Positions 31,632 through 39,115 of a stretch of 64,000 bases of DNA are shown here, one piece after another. The notes under the pieces were generated by a model. The model worked only from the letters and a program-made list of their open reading frames with translations. It was not told the origin of the DNA and did no database searches. Source of the DNA: Micromonospora andamanensis (lineage in GTDB: Bacteria > Actinomycetota > Actinomycetes > Mycobacteriales > Micromonosporaceae); assembly GCF_016863495.1 (NCBI RefSeq), contig NZ_BOOZ01000024.1:62001-126000 (forward strand). The letters run 5' to 3'. Position numbers and translations under genes: made by a program. Numbering within the stretch: the stretch's first letter is position 1; every line of letters starts with the position of its first letter.

Positions 31632-34034
31632 TCAGATCTTCTCGATCGGGGCGTGTCGCAGCACCAGCCACAGCGTCTGGTCGCCGAAGTCGATCTGCGC
31701 CCGGGCACCCGGGCCGTGCCCCTCCACGGCCACCACCCGACCGAGGCCGTACCGCTGGTGGTTCACCCGGTCCCCGGCGGACACCTTCGGCCCCTGCGGC
31801 AGCTCGCTGGCGGTGGCCAGCCGGCTGCCGTCCACCCCGAGCTTGCGCGCCAGCTGCACAGCCCGAGGGGTACCTCCGGCGAAGCCGCCACGCCCGCCGG
31901 GCGCCCGGTCCGCGCGGCCCCCCACGCCGCCGCCACCGCCGCCCCACGAGGTGTACGAGCCTTCGGTCCGCTCCCAGCGGACCAGCTCGGGCGGTAGCTC
32001 CTCGACGAAGCGGGACGGCGGGTTGTAGGACGGCTGGCCCCACGCCGAACGGGTCACCGCCCGGGAGAGGTAGAGCCGCTGCCGCGCCCGGGTGATGCCG
32101 ACATACGCCAGCCGACGCTCCTCCTCCAGCTCCCGGGTGTCCCCGAGCGAACGCAGGTGCGGGAAGACGCCGTCCTCCAGGCCGGTCAGGAACACCACGG
32201 GGAACTCCAGGCCCTTGGCGGTGTGCAGGGTCATCAGGGTGACCACGCCCTGATGTTCGGGATCGTCGGTGGGCACCTGGTCGGCGTCGGCGACGAGGGC
32301 GACCTGCTCCAGGAAACCGGCAAGGGTGGCCCGCTCCCCCTCCGCGCCTGTCGCCTCGATCCGCTCGGTGTACTCGCGGGCGACGCTCACCAGCTCCTGG
32401 AGGTTGTCGACCCGGCCCGCGTCCTGCGGGTCGAGACTCTCTTCCAGCTCGGTCAGGTAGCCCGAGCGGGTAAGCACCGCCTCCAGGACCTCCTCCGGGG
32501 TGCCGTCGACGGCCAGCTCGCGGGCCGAGTCGAGCAGCGCCACGAACTCGGCGATGCCGTTCGCCGCCCGGGTCGAGATGCCGGGCGCGTCTCCGGCCCG
32601 GCGCAACGCCGCGCCGAAGGAGATCCGGTCCCGGCTGGCCAGCGCCTCCACACATGCCTCGGCGCGGTCGCCGATCCCCCGGCGCGGGGTGTTGAGGATC
32701 CGACGCAGGCTGACCGTGTCGTCGTCGTTGACCACCGAACGCAGGTAGGCCAGTGCGTCCCGGACCTCCTTGCGCTCGTAGAAGCGCACCCCGCCGACGA
32801 CCTTGTACGGCAGGCCGAGGCGGATGAACACCTCCTCGAAAACCCGGGACTGCGCGTTGGTGCGGTAGAAGACCGCCACGTCACCCGGCCGGGTCTCCCC
32901 GTCGTCGACCAACCTGTCGATCTCCCGGGCCACCCAGTCCGCCTCGGCGTGCTCGGTGTCGGCGACGTACGCGACGATCGGTTCACCCGGACCGGCGTCG
33001 CTCCACAACCGCTTCGGCTTGCGGGACGTGTTGCGGTCGATCACCGCGTTCGCCGCGTTCAGGATGGTCTGGGTGGAGCGGTAGTTCTGCTCCAGCAGGA
33101 TGGTGCGGGCGTCGGTGAAGTCGCGCTCGAACTCCAGGATGTTGCGGATCGTCGCACCCCGGAAGGCGTAGATCGACTGGTCCGCGTCGCCGACCACGCA
33201 CAGCTCCGCCGGGTCGAGGCCCTCGGTGCCGGAGACCAGCTCCTTGATCAGGACGTACTGCGCGTGGTTGGTGTCCTGGTACTCGTCGACGAGTACGTGC
33301 CGGAACCGGCGGCGGTAGCTCTCCGCGACGTGCGGATGCGACTGGAACAGGTGCACCGTCGTCATGATCAGATCGTCGAAGTCGAGCGCGTGTGCCTCGC
33401 GCAGCCGCCGCTGATAGAGGGCGTACGCCTCGGCGAGGGCCCGTTCGTTGGGCCCGCTGGCCCGCGCGGCAAACACCTCCGGGTCGACAAGCTCGTTCTT
33501 CAGGTTGGACACCTGGGCGGCGAGGCCGCGCGCCGGATAGCGCTTCGGATCCAGGTCGAGCTCGCGGGCGACGAGCTGCATCAGCCGGCGTGAGTCGTCC
33601 GCGTCGTAGATCGAGAAGGTGGACTTCAGGCCGGCGTGCTCGTGCTCGGCCCGCAGGATCCGCACGCAGGCCGAGTGGAACGTGGAGACCCACATCAGCC
33701 GGGCCCGTGGGCCGACCAGGGCGGTGACCCGGTCCTTCATCTCACCGGCGGCCTTGTTGGTGAAGGTGATCGCGATGATCTCGCCGGGATGAACATCCCG
33801 CGCGGCGAGCAGATAGGCGATCCGGTGGGTCAGCACCCGGGTCTTGCCGGAGCCGGCACCAGCCACGATCAGCAGCGGCGAGCCCGCGTGGGTGACCGCG
33901 TCCCGTTGCGGGCCGTTGAGTCCCTCCACCAGCTGCGCCGGATCGAGGCGGCCGGGCACCGGCCGATGGGGCGGCAGCGCCCGGGCAGGCTCGGGCTCGG
34001 GCGGGGACGCGGGGATGTCGAAGAGAGGATGCAT
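31632..34034 (-). CDS. pcrA: ATP-dependent DNA helicase PcrA/UvrD1
   Basis: The 800-residue superfamily 1A helicase unwinds DNA 3' to 5' in nucleotide excision repair and removes obstacles to replication. Motifs are present in order: Q-motif LNGPQRDAVTH, Walker A AGAGSGKT, ITFTNKAA, FHSACVRIL, DEYQDT, GDADQSIYAFRGA, LEQNYRS and VTLMTLHTAKGLEFP, then GITRARQRLYL. The C-terminal tail holds a Gly-rich stretch before the RNA-polymerase-binding-like end VNHQRYGLGRVVAVEG. It converges with the M23 gene and is divergent from the chorismate mutase leader. Confidence 0.95.
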   Translation of the reverse strand: MHPLFDIPASPPEPEPARALPPHRPVPGRLDPAQLVEGLNGPQRDAVTHAGSPLLIVAGAGSGKTRVLTHRIAYLLAARDVHPGEIIAITFTNKAAGEMKDRVTALVGPRARLMWVSTFHSACVRILRAEHEHAGLKSTFSIYDADDSRRLMQLVARELDLDPKRYPARGLAAQVSNLKNELVDPEVFAARASGPNERALAEAYALYQRRLREAHALDFDDLIMTTVHLFQSHPHVAESYRRRFRHVLVDEYQDTNHAQYVLIKELVSGTEGLDPAELCVVGDADQSIYAFRGATIRNILEFERDFTDARTILLEQNYRSTQTILNAANAVIDRNTSRKPKRLWSDAGPGEPIVAYVADTEHAEADWVAREIDRLVDDGETRPGDVAVFYRTNAQSRVFEEVFIRLGLPYKVVGGVRFYERKEVRDALAYLRSVVNDDDTVSLRRILNTPRRGIGDRAEACVEALASRDRISFGAALRRAGDAPGISTRAANGIAEFVALLDSARELAVDGTPEEVLEAVLTRSGYLTELEESLDPQDAGRVDNLQELVSVAREYTERIEATGAEGERATLAGFLEQVALVADADQVPTDDPEHQGVVTLMTLHTAKGLEFPVVFLTGLEDGVFPHLRSLGDTRELEEERRLAYVGITRARQRLYLSRAVTRSAWGQPSYNPPSRFVEELPPELVRWERTEGSYTSWGGGGGGVGGRADRAPGGRGGFAGGTPRAVQLARKLGVDGSRLATASELPQGPKVSAGDRVNHQRYGLGRVVAVEGHGPGARAQIDFGDQTLWLVLRHAPIEKI

Positions 34035-34167
34035 CGCACGGCGAGTCTATGCCGCCGCCCGGACATCCCCCGCTCACGGCACCGCCCGGTGCCGTGACCA
34101 GGCAGCACCGTCGGGAGGGCGGTTCTTCCCGACAGGTGAGCGGAGGACGGCCTTCTTCGGCCTTTCC

Positions 34168-34197
34168 TTGCGCGCCGCCCCGGTGCGGCGGCATACT
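34168..34197 (+). promoter_or_regulatory. Candidate promoter of the chorismate mutase leader
   Basis: TTGCGC (34168-34173) and CATACT (34192-34197) are 18 bp apart. The expected transcription start, about 34203-34205, coincides with the GTG of the leader peptide, so the leader would be translated without a 5' UTR. Confidence 0.5.
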
Positions 34198-34204
34198 CGA
34201 CAGC

Positions 34205-34270
34205 GTGTTCGACACGCGCTTCTACTTTTACTACGGCTCCGGGAGTCCGGCAGCCGTAGGTCGCGCCTGA
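34205..34270 (+). CDS. Phe/Tyr-rich leader peptide of chorismate mutase gene
   Basis: A 21-codon frame from GTG 34205 to TGA 34268-34270 begins VFDTRFYFYYGSGS. Codons 6-10 are Phe-Tyr-Phe-Tyr-Tyr (34220-34234), a run of the two end products of the pathway that chorismate mutase opens. No Shine-Dalgarno site precedes it, but the promoter position suggests a leaderless start. Codons 9-10 enter the left arm of the first hairpin (34231-34259), so a ribosome stalled on them would melt it. This is what an attenuator leader looks like. Confidence 0.75.
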   Translation: MFDTRFYFYYGSGSPAAVGRA

Positions 34271-34320
34271 TCGATCAGACCTACGAAAAGCCCCGGGCTC
34301 TCGGAGCCCGGGGCTTTTCG
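34231..34320 (+). promoter_or_regulatory. Attenuator-like hairpin set before chorismate mutase
   Basis: Hairpin 1:2 is CTACGGCT (34231-34238) with AGCCGTAG (34252-34259), stabilised by an inner CCGG/CCGG. Hairpin 2:3 is CGTAGGTC (34255-34262) with GACCTACG (34278-34285) and excludes 1:2. The terminator is CGAAAAGCCCCGGGCTC (34284-34300) with its perfect complement (34304-34320), a 17-bp stem with a TCG loop. Only two bases of 2:3 overlap the terminator, so the switch is not fully classical. Confidence 0.7.
34284..34320 (+). terminator. Terminator hairpin in the chorismate mutase leader
   Basis: A perfect 17-bp stem with a 3-nt loop whose closing strand ends CTTTTCG, giving a short U-run within the stem. 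It lies 50 nt before the gene and 14 nt after the leader-peptide stop. Confidence 0.75.
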
Positions 34321-34369
34321 CGTCCCGGGATCCGGGCACCGGGCACCACACCGCGAGAGGTACCCGAAG

Positions 34370-34729
34370 ATGACAGACGTGATGGAGCAGAACGGCGGCG
34401 CGAACGGGTCCGGCGCGATCTCGAACGGGGCCGGTACCACAGGTCCGACGGGTAGCGTCCCGGCCACCGGCACCACCGAGCCGGACGCCGCCAACCGGAT
34501 CGCCGAGATCCGGGTACGGATCGATGAGATCGACAGCTCGCTCATCGAGCTGTGGCAGGAGCGGGCAGCGCTCTCCCGTGAGGTCGGCGCGACCCGGATG
34601 GCCTCGGGCGGCACCCGGCTCGTCCTCTCCCGCGAGCAGGAGATCCTGGAGCGGTTCCGGGCCGCCCTCGGCGCGGACGGCACCCAGCTCGCCCTGCTGC
34701 TCCTCAGAGCCGGCCGCGGTCCCCTGTGA
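34370..34729 (+). CDS. aroQ: Chorismate mutase, AroQ type
   Basis: The 119-residue enzyme has a disordered Gly/Asn/Thr-rich N-terminus (1-42) and an all-helical AroQ domain (43-119): IRVRIDEIDSSLIELWQERA, SREVGATRM, then LSREQEILERF and the end LLLLRAGRGPL. It resembles the intracellular M. tuberculosis chorismate mutase (Rv0948c), also next to uvrD1, which is weakly active until it binds DAHP synthase through its C-terminal tail. It converts chorismate to prephenate for Phe and Tyr. The leader described above implies control by those amino acids. Confidence 0.9.
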   Translation: MTDVMEQNGGANGSGAISNGAGTTGPTGSVPATGTTEPDAANRIAEIRVRIDEIDSSLIELWQERAALSREVGATRMASGGTRLVLSREQEILERFRAALGADGTQLALLLLRAGRGPL

Positions 34730-34766
34730 CAACCCCGTTGGTGTGGGCGTGAGCGGGACGTGGACC

Positions 34767-34799
34767 GGGGCGCCGGCTGCTGGTGACGGCCGACGCCCC
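34767..34799 (+). terminator. Hairpin after chorismate mutase gene
   Basis: GGGGCG plus CGGC pair with GCCG plus CGCCCC across a single C/A mismatch, 37 nt past the stop. Confidence 0.5.
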
Positions 34800-34825
34800 G
34801 ATCACTGAGGAGGCACTACCTTCAC

Positions 34826-34859
34826 CGCCGCTCCCGCTGCGGATGGACGGGAGCCGGCG
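34826..34859 (-). terminator. Hairpin after peptide transporter cluster 2
   Basis: CGCCGCTCCCG (34826-34836) pairs with CGGGAG and CGGCG (34848-34859) with a one-base bulge, 12 nt past the last gene of cluster 2. Confidence 0.5.
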
Positions 34860-34871
34860 GCGTCTGTGGGG

Positions 34872-35882
34872 CTACTCCGTCGCGTGCACCACGTCGCGTA
34901 CCTCGGCGAAGTGGCAGGCGCTCGGATGGCCCGACTTGTCCCGGACCTCAAGCGTCGGCTGCTGCTCGGCGCAGATGTCCTGGGCCTTCCAGCACCGCGT
35001 ACGGAACCGACAGCCCGACGGCGGGTTGGCCGGCGACGGCACGTCACCGGTCAGCACGATCTGATCCCGGAGCCCGCGCAGCTTCGGATCGGGCACCGGC
35101 ACCGCGGACAGCAGCGCCTGCGTGTACGGGTGGGTCGGCTTGTCGTAGATCTCGTCCTCGGTGCCGATCTCGATGATCTTTCCGAGGTACATGACCGCGA
35201 CCCGGTCGGCGATGTGCCGGACCACCGACAGGTCGTGGGCGATGAAGATGTACGACAGCCCGAGTTCCGCCTGGAGCTTCTCCAGCAGGTTGATCACCTG
35301 GGCCTGGATGGAGACGTCGAGCGCGGAAACCGGCTCGTCACACAGAATGATCTCCGGGTTGAGCGCCAGCGCCCGGGCGATGCCGATGCGCTGCCGCTGG
35401 CCGCCGGAGAACTGGTGCGGGTACCTGTTGATGTGGTCCGGGTTGAGACCGACCAGATCCAGCAGTTCCTGCACCTTGGCCCGCCGCTTGCCCTTCGGCA
35501 CCACGTCCGGGTGCACCTCGAACGGCTCGCCGATGATGTCGCCGACGGTCATCCGTGGGTTGAGCGAGGTGTACGGGTCCTGCATCACCAGCTGGATGTT
35601 GCGCCGGCCCCGGCGGCGCTCCTCGGCGCCGACCTTCGACATGTTCTTGCCCTGCACGAACAGGTCACCGGAGGTCGGCGTCTCCAGCCCGACGAGCATC
35701 CGGGCCAGCGTCGACTTGCCGCAGCCGGACTCACCGACGATGCCGAGCGTCTCGCCCCGCCGCAGTTGCAGGTTGACCCCGTCGACCGCCTGAACCGCAC
35801 CGTACTGCTTCTTGAAGACGATGCCCCGGGTCAGCGGGAAGTGCTTGACCAGGTCGCGGGTTTCCAGCACCACATCACTCAT
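34872..35882 (-). CDS. Peptide ABC transporter ATPase, OppF type (cluster 2)
   Basis: The 336-residue ATPase has Walker A GESGCGKS, Q-loop VMQDPYTSLNPRMTV, signature FSGGQRQRIGIARA, Walker B IILCDEPVSALD and the C-terminal CRFRTRCWKAQDIC region. It is very close to the cluster 1 OppF-type protein, far more than the binding proteins are to each other. Its start (ATGAGTGATG) overlaps the OppD-type stop by 8 nt. It is the last gene of cluster 2. Confidence 0.94.
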   Translation of the reverse strand: MSDVVLETRDLVKHFPLTRGIVFKKQYGAVQAVDGVNLQLRRGETLGIVGESGCGKSTLARMLVGLETPTSGDLFVQGKNMSKVGAEERRRGRRNIQLVMQDPYTSLNPRMTVGDIIGEPFEVHPDVVPKGKRRAKVQELLDLVGLNPDHINRYPHQFSGGQRQRIGIARALALNPEIILCDEPVSALDVSIQAQVINLLEKLQAELGLSYIFIAHDLSVVRHIADRVAVMYLGKIIEIGTEDEIYDKPTHPYTQALLSAVPVPDPKLRGLRDQIVLTGDVPSPANPPSGCRFRTRCWKAQDICAEQQPTLEVRDKSGHPSACHFAEVRDVVHATE

Positions 35883-36912
35883 CGCCCTTGACCTCCTTCC
35901 AGAAGTGGCAGGCAGCCGTCCGGCTCGGCGACACCTGGTACAGCGGCGGCGCCGGATCCTGCCGGCAGACCTCCTGCGCGTACCCGCACCGGGGGTTGAA
36001 GGCGCAGCCCGGTGGGATGTTCGTCAGCATCGGCGGCAGGCCCTTGATGGCGCTGAGCTCGTGACCCTTGAGGTCCAGGCGCGGGATCGACTCCAGCAGA
36101 CCCTTTGTGTACGGGTGGGCGGGGCTGGCGTAGATGTCGTCCACGCCGGCTTCCTCGATGACCCGGCCGGCGTACATGACCGAGATCTGGTCCGCCACGT
36201 CGGCCACCACACCCATGTCGTGCGTGATCAGCACGAGGCCCATGTTCCGTTCCCGCTGCAACTCGGCGAGCAGCGCCATGATCTGCGCCTGCACTGTCAC
36301 GTCGAGCGCGGTGGTCGGCTCGTCCGCGATCAGCACCTCGGGGTCGAGCGCCAGCGCCATGGCGATCATGACGCGCTGCCGCATACCGCCCGAGAACTGG
36401 TGCGGGTAGTCGTTCACCCGCTGCCTGGCCGCCGGGATCTTCACCAGGTCCAACAGCTCGACGGCACGGGCCTTGGCGTCCTGGCGGGACATGCCCCGGT
36501 GCTTGCGGAACAGCTCGGCGAGCTGGAACCCGACGGTGAAGACCGGGTTCAGCGCGGAGAGCGCATCCTGGAAGATCATCGCAATCCGGTTCGCGCGCAC
36601 CTTGCGGCGCTCCGACTCCGGCAGCTTGAGCAGGTCGACACCCCGGTAGAGGATCTCGCCACCGGTGATGAAGCCGGGCGGGGTGTCCAGGATGCCCATG
36701 ATCGCCTGAGCGGTCACGCTCTTGCCGCAGCCGGACTCACCGAGGATCGCCCGGGTCTCACCGGCCCGCAGGTCGAAGCTCACGCCGTTTACCGCGCGGG
36801 CGATGCCGTTGCGGGTACGGAACTCCACGTGCAGGTCCTTGACCTGCAGCGGCAGCGCGTCCGGGTCGACACCCGCCAGCGCATCGATCTTGACGTTCAC
36901 ATCAGTGCTCAT
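35875..36912 (-). CDS. Peptide ABC transporter ATPase, OppD type (cluster 2)
   Basis: The 345-residue ATPase has Walker A GESGCGKS, IFQDALSALNPVFTV, signature FSGGMRQRVMIAMA, Walker B VLIADEPTTALD and the C-terminal CAFNPRCGYAQEVC extension. It is the same length as the cluster 1 OppD-type protein and shares long identical motifs. It works with the OppF-type protein to drive import. An 84-bp GAGCG-rich spacer separates it from the permease gene upstream. Confidence 0.94.
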   Translation of the reverse strand: MSTDVNVKIDALAGVDPDALPLQVKDLHVEFRTRNGIARAVNGVSFDLRAGETRAILGESGCGKSVTAQAIMGILDTPPGFITGGEILYRGVDLLKLPESERRKVRANRIAMIFQDALSALNPVFTVGFQLAELFRKHRGMSRQDAKARAVELLDLVKIPAARQRVNDYPHQFSGGMRQRVMIAMALALDPEVLIADEPTTALDVTVQAQIMALLAELQRERNMGLVLITHDMGVVADVADQISVMYAGRVIEEAGVDDIYASPAHPYTKGLLESIPRLDLKGHELSAIKGLPPMLTNIPPGCAFNPRCGYAQEVCRQDPAPPLYQVSPSRTAACHFWKEVKGDE

Positions 36913-36996
36913 GCCGGCACTCCGCTCGCTCCGTGCCCTCGTGAGGCACCGTCGCCCTGGGCTGATGACTCGCTCGCTGAGACTCGCTCATCGGAC

Positions 36997-37932
36997 TCAC
37001 CGGAACTTCGGGTCGAGGGCGTCACGCAGGGCGTCACCCATGAGGATGAAGGACAGCACCGTGCCGACCAACAGACCACAGGGGAAGAGCAGCAGCCACG
37101 GGTCGTCCAGGAAGTAGACCTGGTGAGTGCTGATCATGATGCCCCAGGACTGCGCCGGCTGCTGGAGCCCGACACCGAGGAAGGTCAACGTGGCCTCGGC
37201 GGCGACGAACGAGCCGAGCACGATGGTGGCGTACACAAGCATCGGGGCTATCGCGTTCGGCAGGATGTGCCGGAACATCAACCGGGAGTTGCGGGCGCCG
37301 ACCGCCTTCGCGGCGTGCACGTAGTCCAGGTCCTTCGACGAGATGACGCTGCCCCGGATGATCCGGGCGATTGTCGGCCAGGCCAGCAGGAACAGCACCG
37401 CGGTGATGGTCCAGATGTTCTGCCGCTTGATCACGGTGAGGAACACGATCGCGCCGAGCAGGAACGGCAGCGAGAAGAAGATGTCCATCACCCGGGAGAT
37501 GACCGCGTCGACCCAGCCGCCGTAGTAGCCGGCGAGCAGGCCGAGCACCCCACCGAACAACACGATGCCGCTGGTCGCCATCACCGCGATCACCATGGAC
37601 GGGCGGGCACCGTAGATCGCGTGCGCGTAGTAGTCACAGCCCAGCACGTCGAAGCCGAAGGGGTGCTCCCCGCTCGGCGAGACCCGGGACCTGTCGGTGC
37701 TGCACGCCCGCGGGTCCTGGCTGGTCCAGAGCTTCGGGAAGGCCGCCATCGAACCGACCGCGAGGATGTACAGAAGGGCGATCACGAAGACCGGGTCGCG
37801 CAGCAACTGCCGCCGGGCGTCCGCCCACAGGCTCGCGCTGCGCTCCTTGCCGCCCGGCGCGTCTGTCGTAGGGCCGTCACCGGCCACCGGCGCACCGCCG
37901 ATGGCGGTGCCCGCGCTCGTCAGGTCACTCAT
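36997..37932 (-). CDS. Peptide ABC transporter permease, OppC type (cluster 2)
   Basis: The 311-residue membrane protein has an OppC N-terminal tail (ASLWADARRQLLRDPVFVIALLYI), an extracytoplasmic loop containing DVLGCDYYAHAIYGARPS, and the transport domain with LLAGYYGGWVDAVISRVMD and the EAA loop AAKAVGARNSRLMFRHILPN. It forms the channel with the OppB-type partner. ATG 37932 is preceded by CGAGGTG; the micro-ORF from the oppB stop ends inside this start codon. Confidence 0.92.
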   Translation of the reverse strand: MSDLTSAGTAIGGAPVAGDGPTTDAPGGKERSASLWADARRQLLRDPVFVIALLYILAVGSMAAFPKLWTSQDPRACSTDRSRVSPSGEHPFGFDVLGCDYYAHAIYGARPSMVIAVMATSGIVLFGGVLGLLAGYYGGWVDAVISRVMDIFFSLPFLLGAIVFLTVIKRQNIWTITAVLFLLAWPTIARIIRGSVISSKDLDYVHAAKAVGARNSRLMFRHILPNAIAPMLVYATIVLGSFVAAEATLTFLGVGLQQPAQSWGIMISTHQVYFLDDPWLLLFPCGLLVGTVLSFILMGDALRDALDPKFR

Positions 37933-38012
37933 GTCCACACCTCGTTTCGCTCCACCCGGCCACCAGGAACGGTGGGAAGACAAGCGTCCGCCACCGTGGT
38001 TCGGTCACTCAT
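37929..38012 (-). CDS. Micro-ORF bridging the oppB- and oppC-type genes (cluster 2)
   Basis: A 27-codon frame starts with the ATG inside the oppB stop (ATGAGTGA, 38012-38005) and ends with the TGA inside the oppC start. It mirrors the cluster 1 micro-ORF and shares the ending GGRVERNEV (GGVERGEV in cluster 1) but has no palindromic repeat. It may couple translation of the permeases; a functional peptide is not shown. Confidence 0.3.
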   Translation of the reverse strand: MSDRTTVADACLPTVPGGRVERNEVWT

Positions 38013-39015
38013 AGCGGATCCTCGGGTCGAGCACGGCGTACAGCAGGTCGACAAGGAGGTTGGCGACCAGCACGACAAGCACCAGCATGGTCACCACGCC
38101 GACCACCACCGAGGACTCACCGGTACGCGCCGACAACGTCACCAGTCGGCCGATGCCCGGGACGTTGAAGATGGTCTCGGTGACGACCGCGCCGGCCATC
38201 GCGGCGCCGATGTCGACGCCGAGGAAGGTGATCACGGGGATCAGCGAGTTGCGGAGCGTGTGCACGCCGATGACGCGCTTGTTGGTCAGACCCTTGGCCT
38301 TGGCGGTACGGACGTAGTCGGCCCGGATGTTCTCCATGATGCTGGTCCGGGTGAGCCGGGCGGTGGTGGCGAGCGAGACCGCGCCGAGCACCATGCCGGG
38401 AATGATCAGGCTGGCGAACGGATAGTCGGGCTTGAAGCCGGGGCTGAACATGCCAGAGGCGATCACGTCCGGAATCCAGTCCTGGCCACGCAGCACGTTG
38501 CCGAACTTGACCCCGACGAACTCCCGGACCACCAGGCCCAGCACGAAGATCGGCACCGAGATGACGAAGACCGTGCTGATCTTCACCAGGTAGTCGGTGA
38601 AGCTGCCGCCCCGAAGACCGGCGAGCACACCCGCCGCGATACCGACGACCGCCTCGAACACGATCGCGATGACCAGCAGCTTCAGGGTGAACGGAATGGC
38701 ATCGGCGACCAGTTCGGTGACCTCCCGCTGGCGCAGGTTGATGCCGAAGTCGAAGTGGAAGAAGATGTTCTGCAAGCGGTCCAGGAAGAGCCCGAAACAG
38801 GGGTTGCCCCGCTGGTCGAGACAGGGGTCGGCGTAGCCGAGCCGCTCGGTGATCGCCTGCAGCAGCGCGGGATCCGGCGTCCGGTCCCCGAACAGCGCCC
38901 GGACCGGGTTCCCGCTGAACTGGATCGCCAGCGAGGTCATGTAGTGCAGGAGGAACATGGTGCCCAGCACTGTGGGAATGAACTGGAGCAACCGTCGAAT
39001 GACGTAGCGCCCCAT
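38005..39015 (-). CDS. Peptide ABC transporter permease, OppB type (cluster 2)
   Basis: The 336-residue membrane protein begins MGRYVIRRLLQFIPTVLGTM and has an OppB-type periplasmic loop with a Cys pair (YADPCLDQRGNPC), followed by the transport domain and an EAA loop with RTAKAKGLTNKRVIGVHTLR by motif (TAKAKGL, HTLRNSLIPV). ATG 39015 is preceded by GAGGAGACC. The frame further upstream crosses the intergenic hairpin and was not used. Confidence 0.92.
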   Translation of the reverse strand: MGRYVIRRLLQFIPTVLGTMFLLHYMTSLAIQFSGNPVRALFGDRTPDPALLQAITERLGYADPCLDQRGNPCFGLFLDRLQNIFFHFDFGINLRQREVTELVADAIPFTLKLLVIAIVFEAVVGIAAGVLAGLRGGSFTDYLVKISTVFVISVPIFVLGLVVREFVGVKFGNVLRGQDWIPDVIASGMFSPGFKPDYPFASLIIPGMVLGAVSLATTARLTRTSIMENIRADYVRTAKAKGLTNKRVIGVHTLRNSLIPVITFLGVDIGAAMAGAVVTETIFNVPGIGRLVTLSARTGESSVVVGVVTMLVLVVLVANLLVDLLYAVLDPRIRYE

Positions 39016-39038
39016 GACGGGGTCTCCTCTCGGCGCTG

Positions 39039-39085
39039 ACGTGGCGGCAACGATCACCCTGTTGGGGTCACCGTTGCCGCCACGT
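39039..39085 (-). terminator. Hairpin between binding protein and permease genes (cluster 2)
   Basis: ACGTGGCGGCAACG (39039-39052) pairs perfectly over 14 bp with CGTTGCCGCCACGT (39072-39085). It occupies the same place as the hairpin in cluster 1 but with unrelated sequence, which points to a shared role in lowering permease expression. Confidence 0.65.
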
Positions 39086-39115
39086 CGTATTACGGCAGGA
39101 TCAGGAGTCTGAAGC

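Larger units (their letters stand above)
34035..34369 (+). promoter_or_regulatory. Leader region of the chorismate mutase gene
   Basis: This 335-base divergent region contains a promoter, a Phe/Tyr-rich leader peptide and three mutually arranged hairpins before the chorismate mutase start, all listed separately. The upstream part (34035-34160) shows nothing definite beyond sequence that may serve pcrA. Confidence 0.7.

Noticed and set aside
35812..39039. A 1075-codon open frame on the plus strand
   Set aside because: It is a shadow of the cluster 2 transporter genes on the minus strand. It has Arg/Asp/His-rich low-complexity composition, no domains, and the opposite frames encode intact ABC proteins. 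Many similar long antisense frames occur because of high GC.
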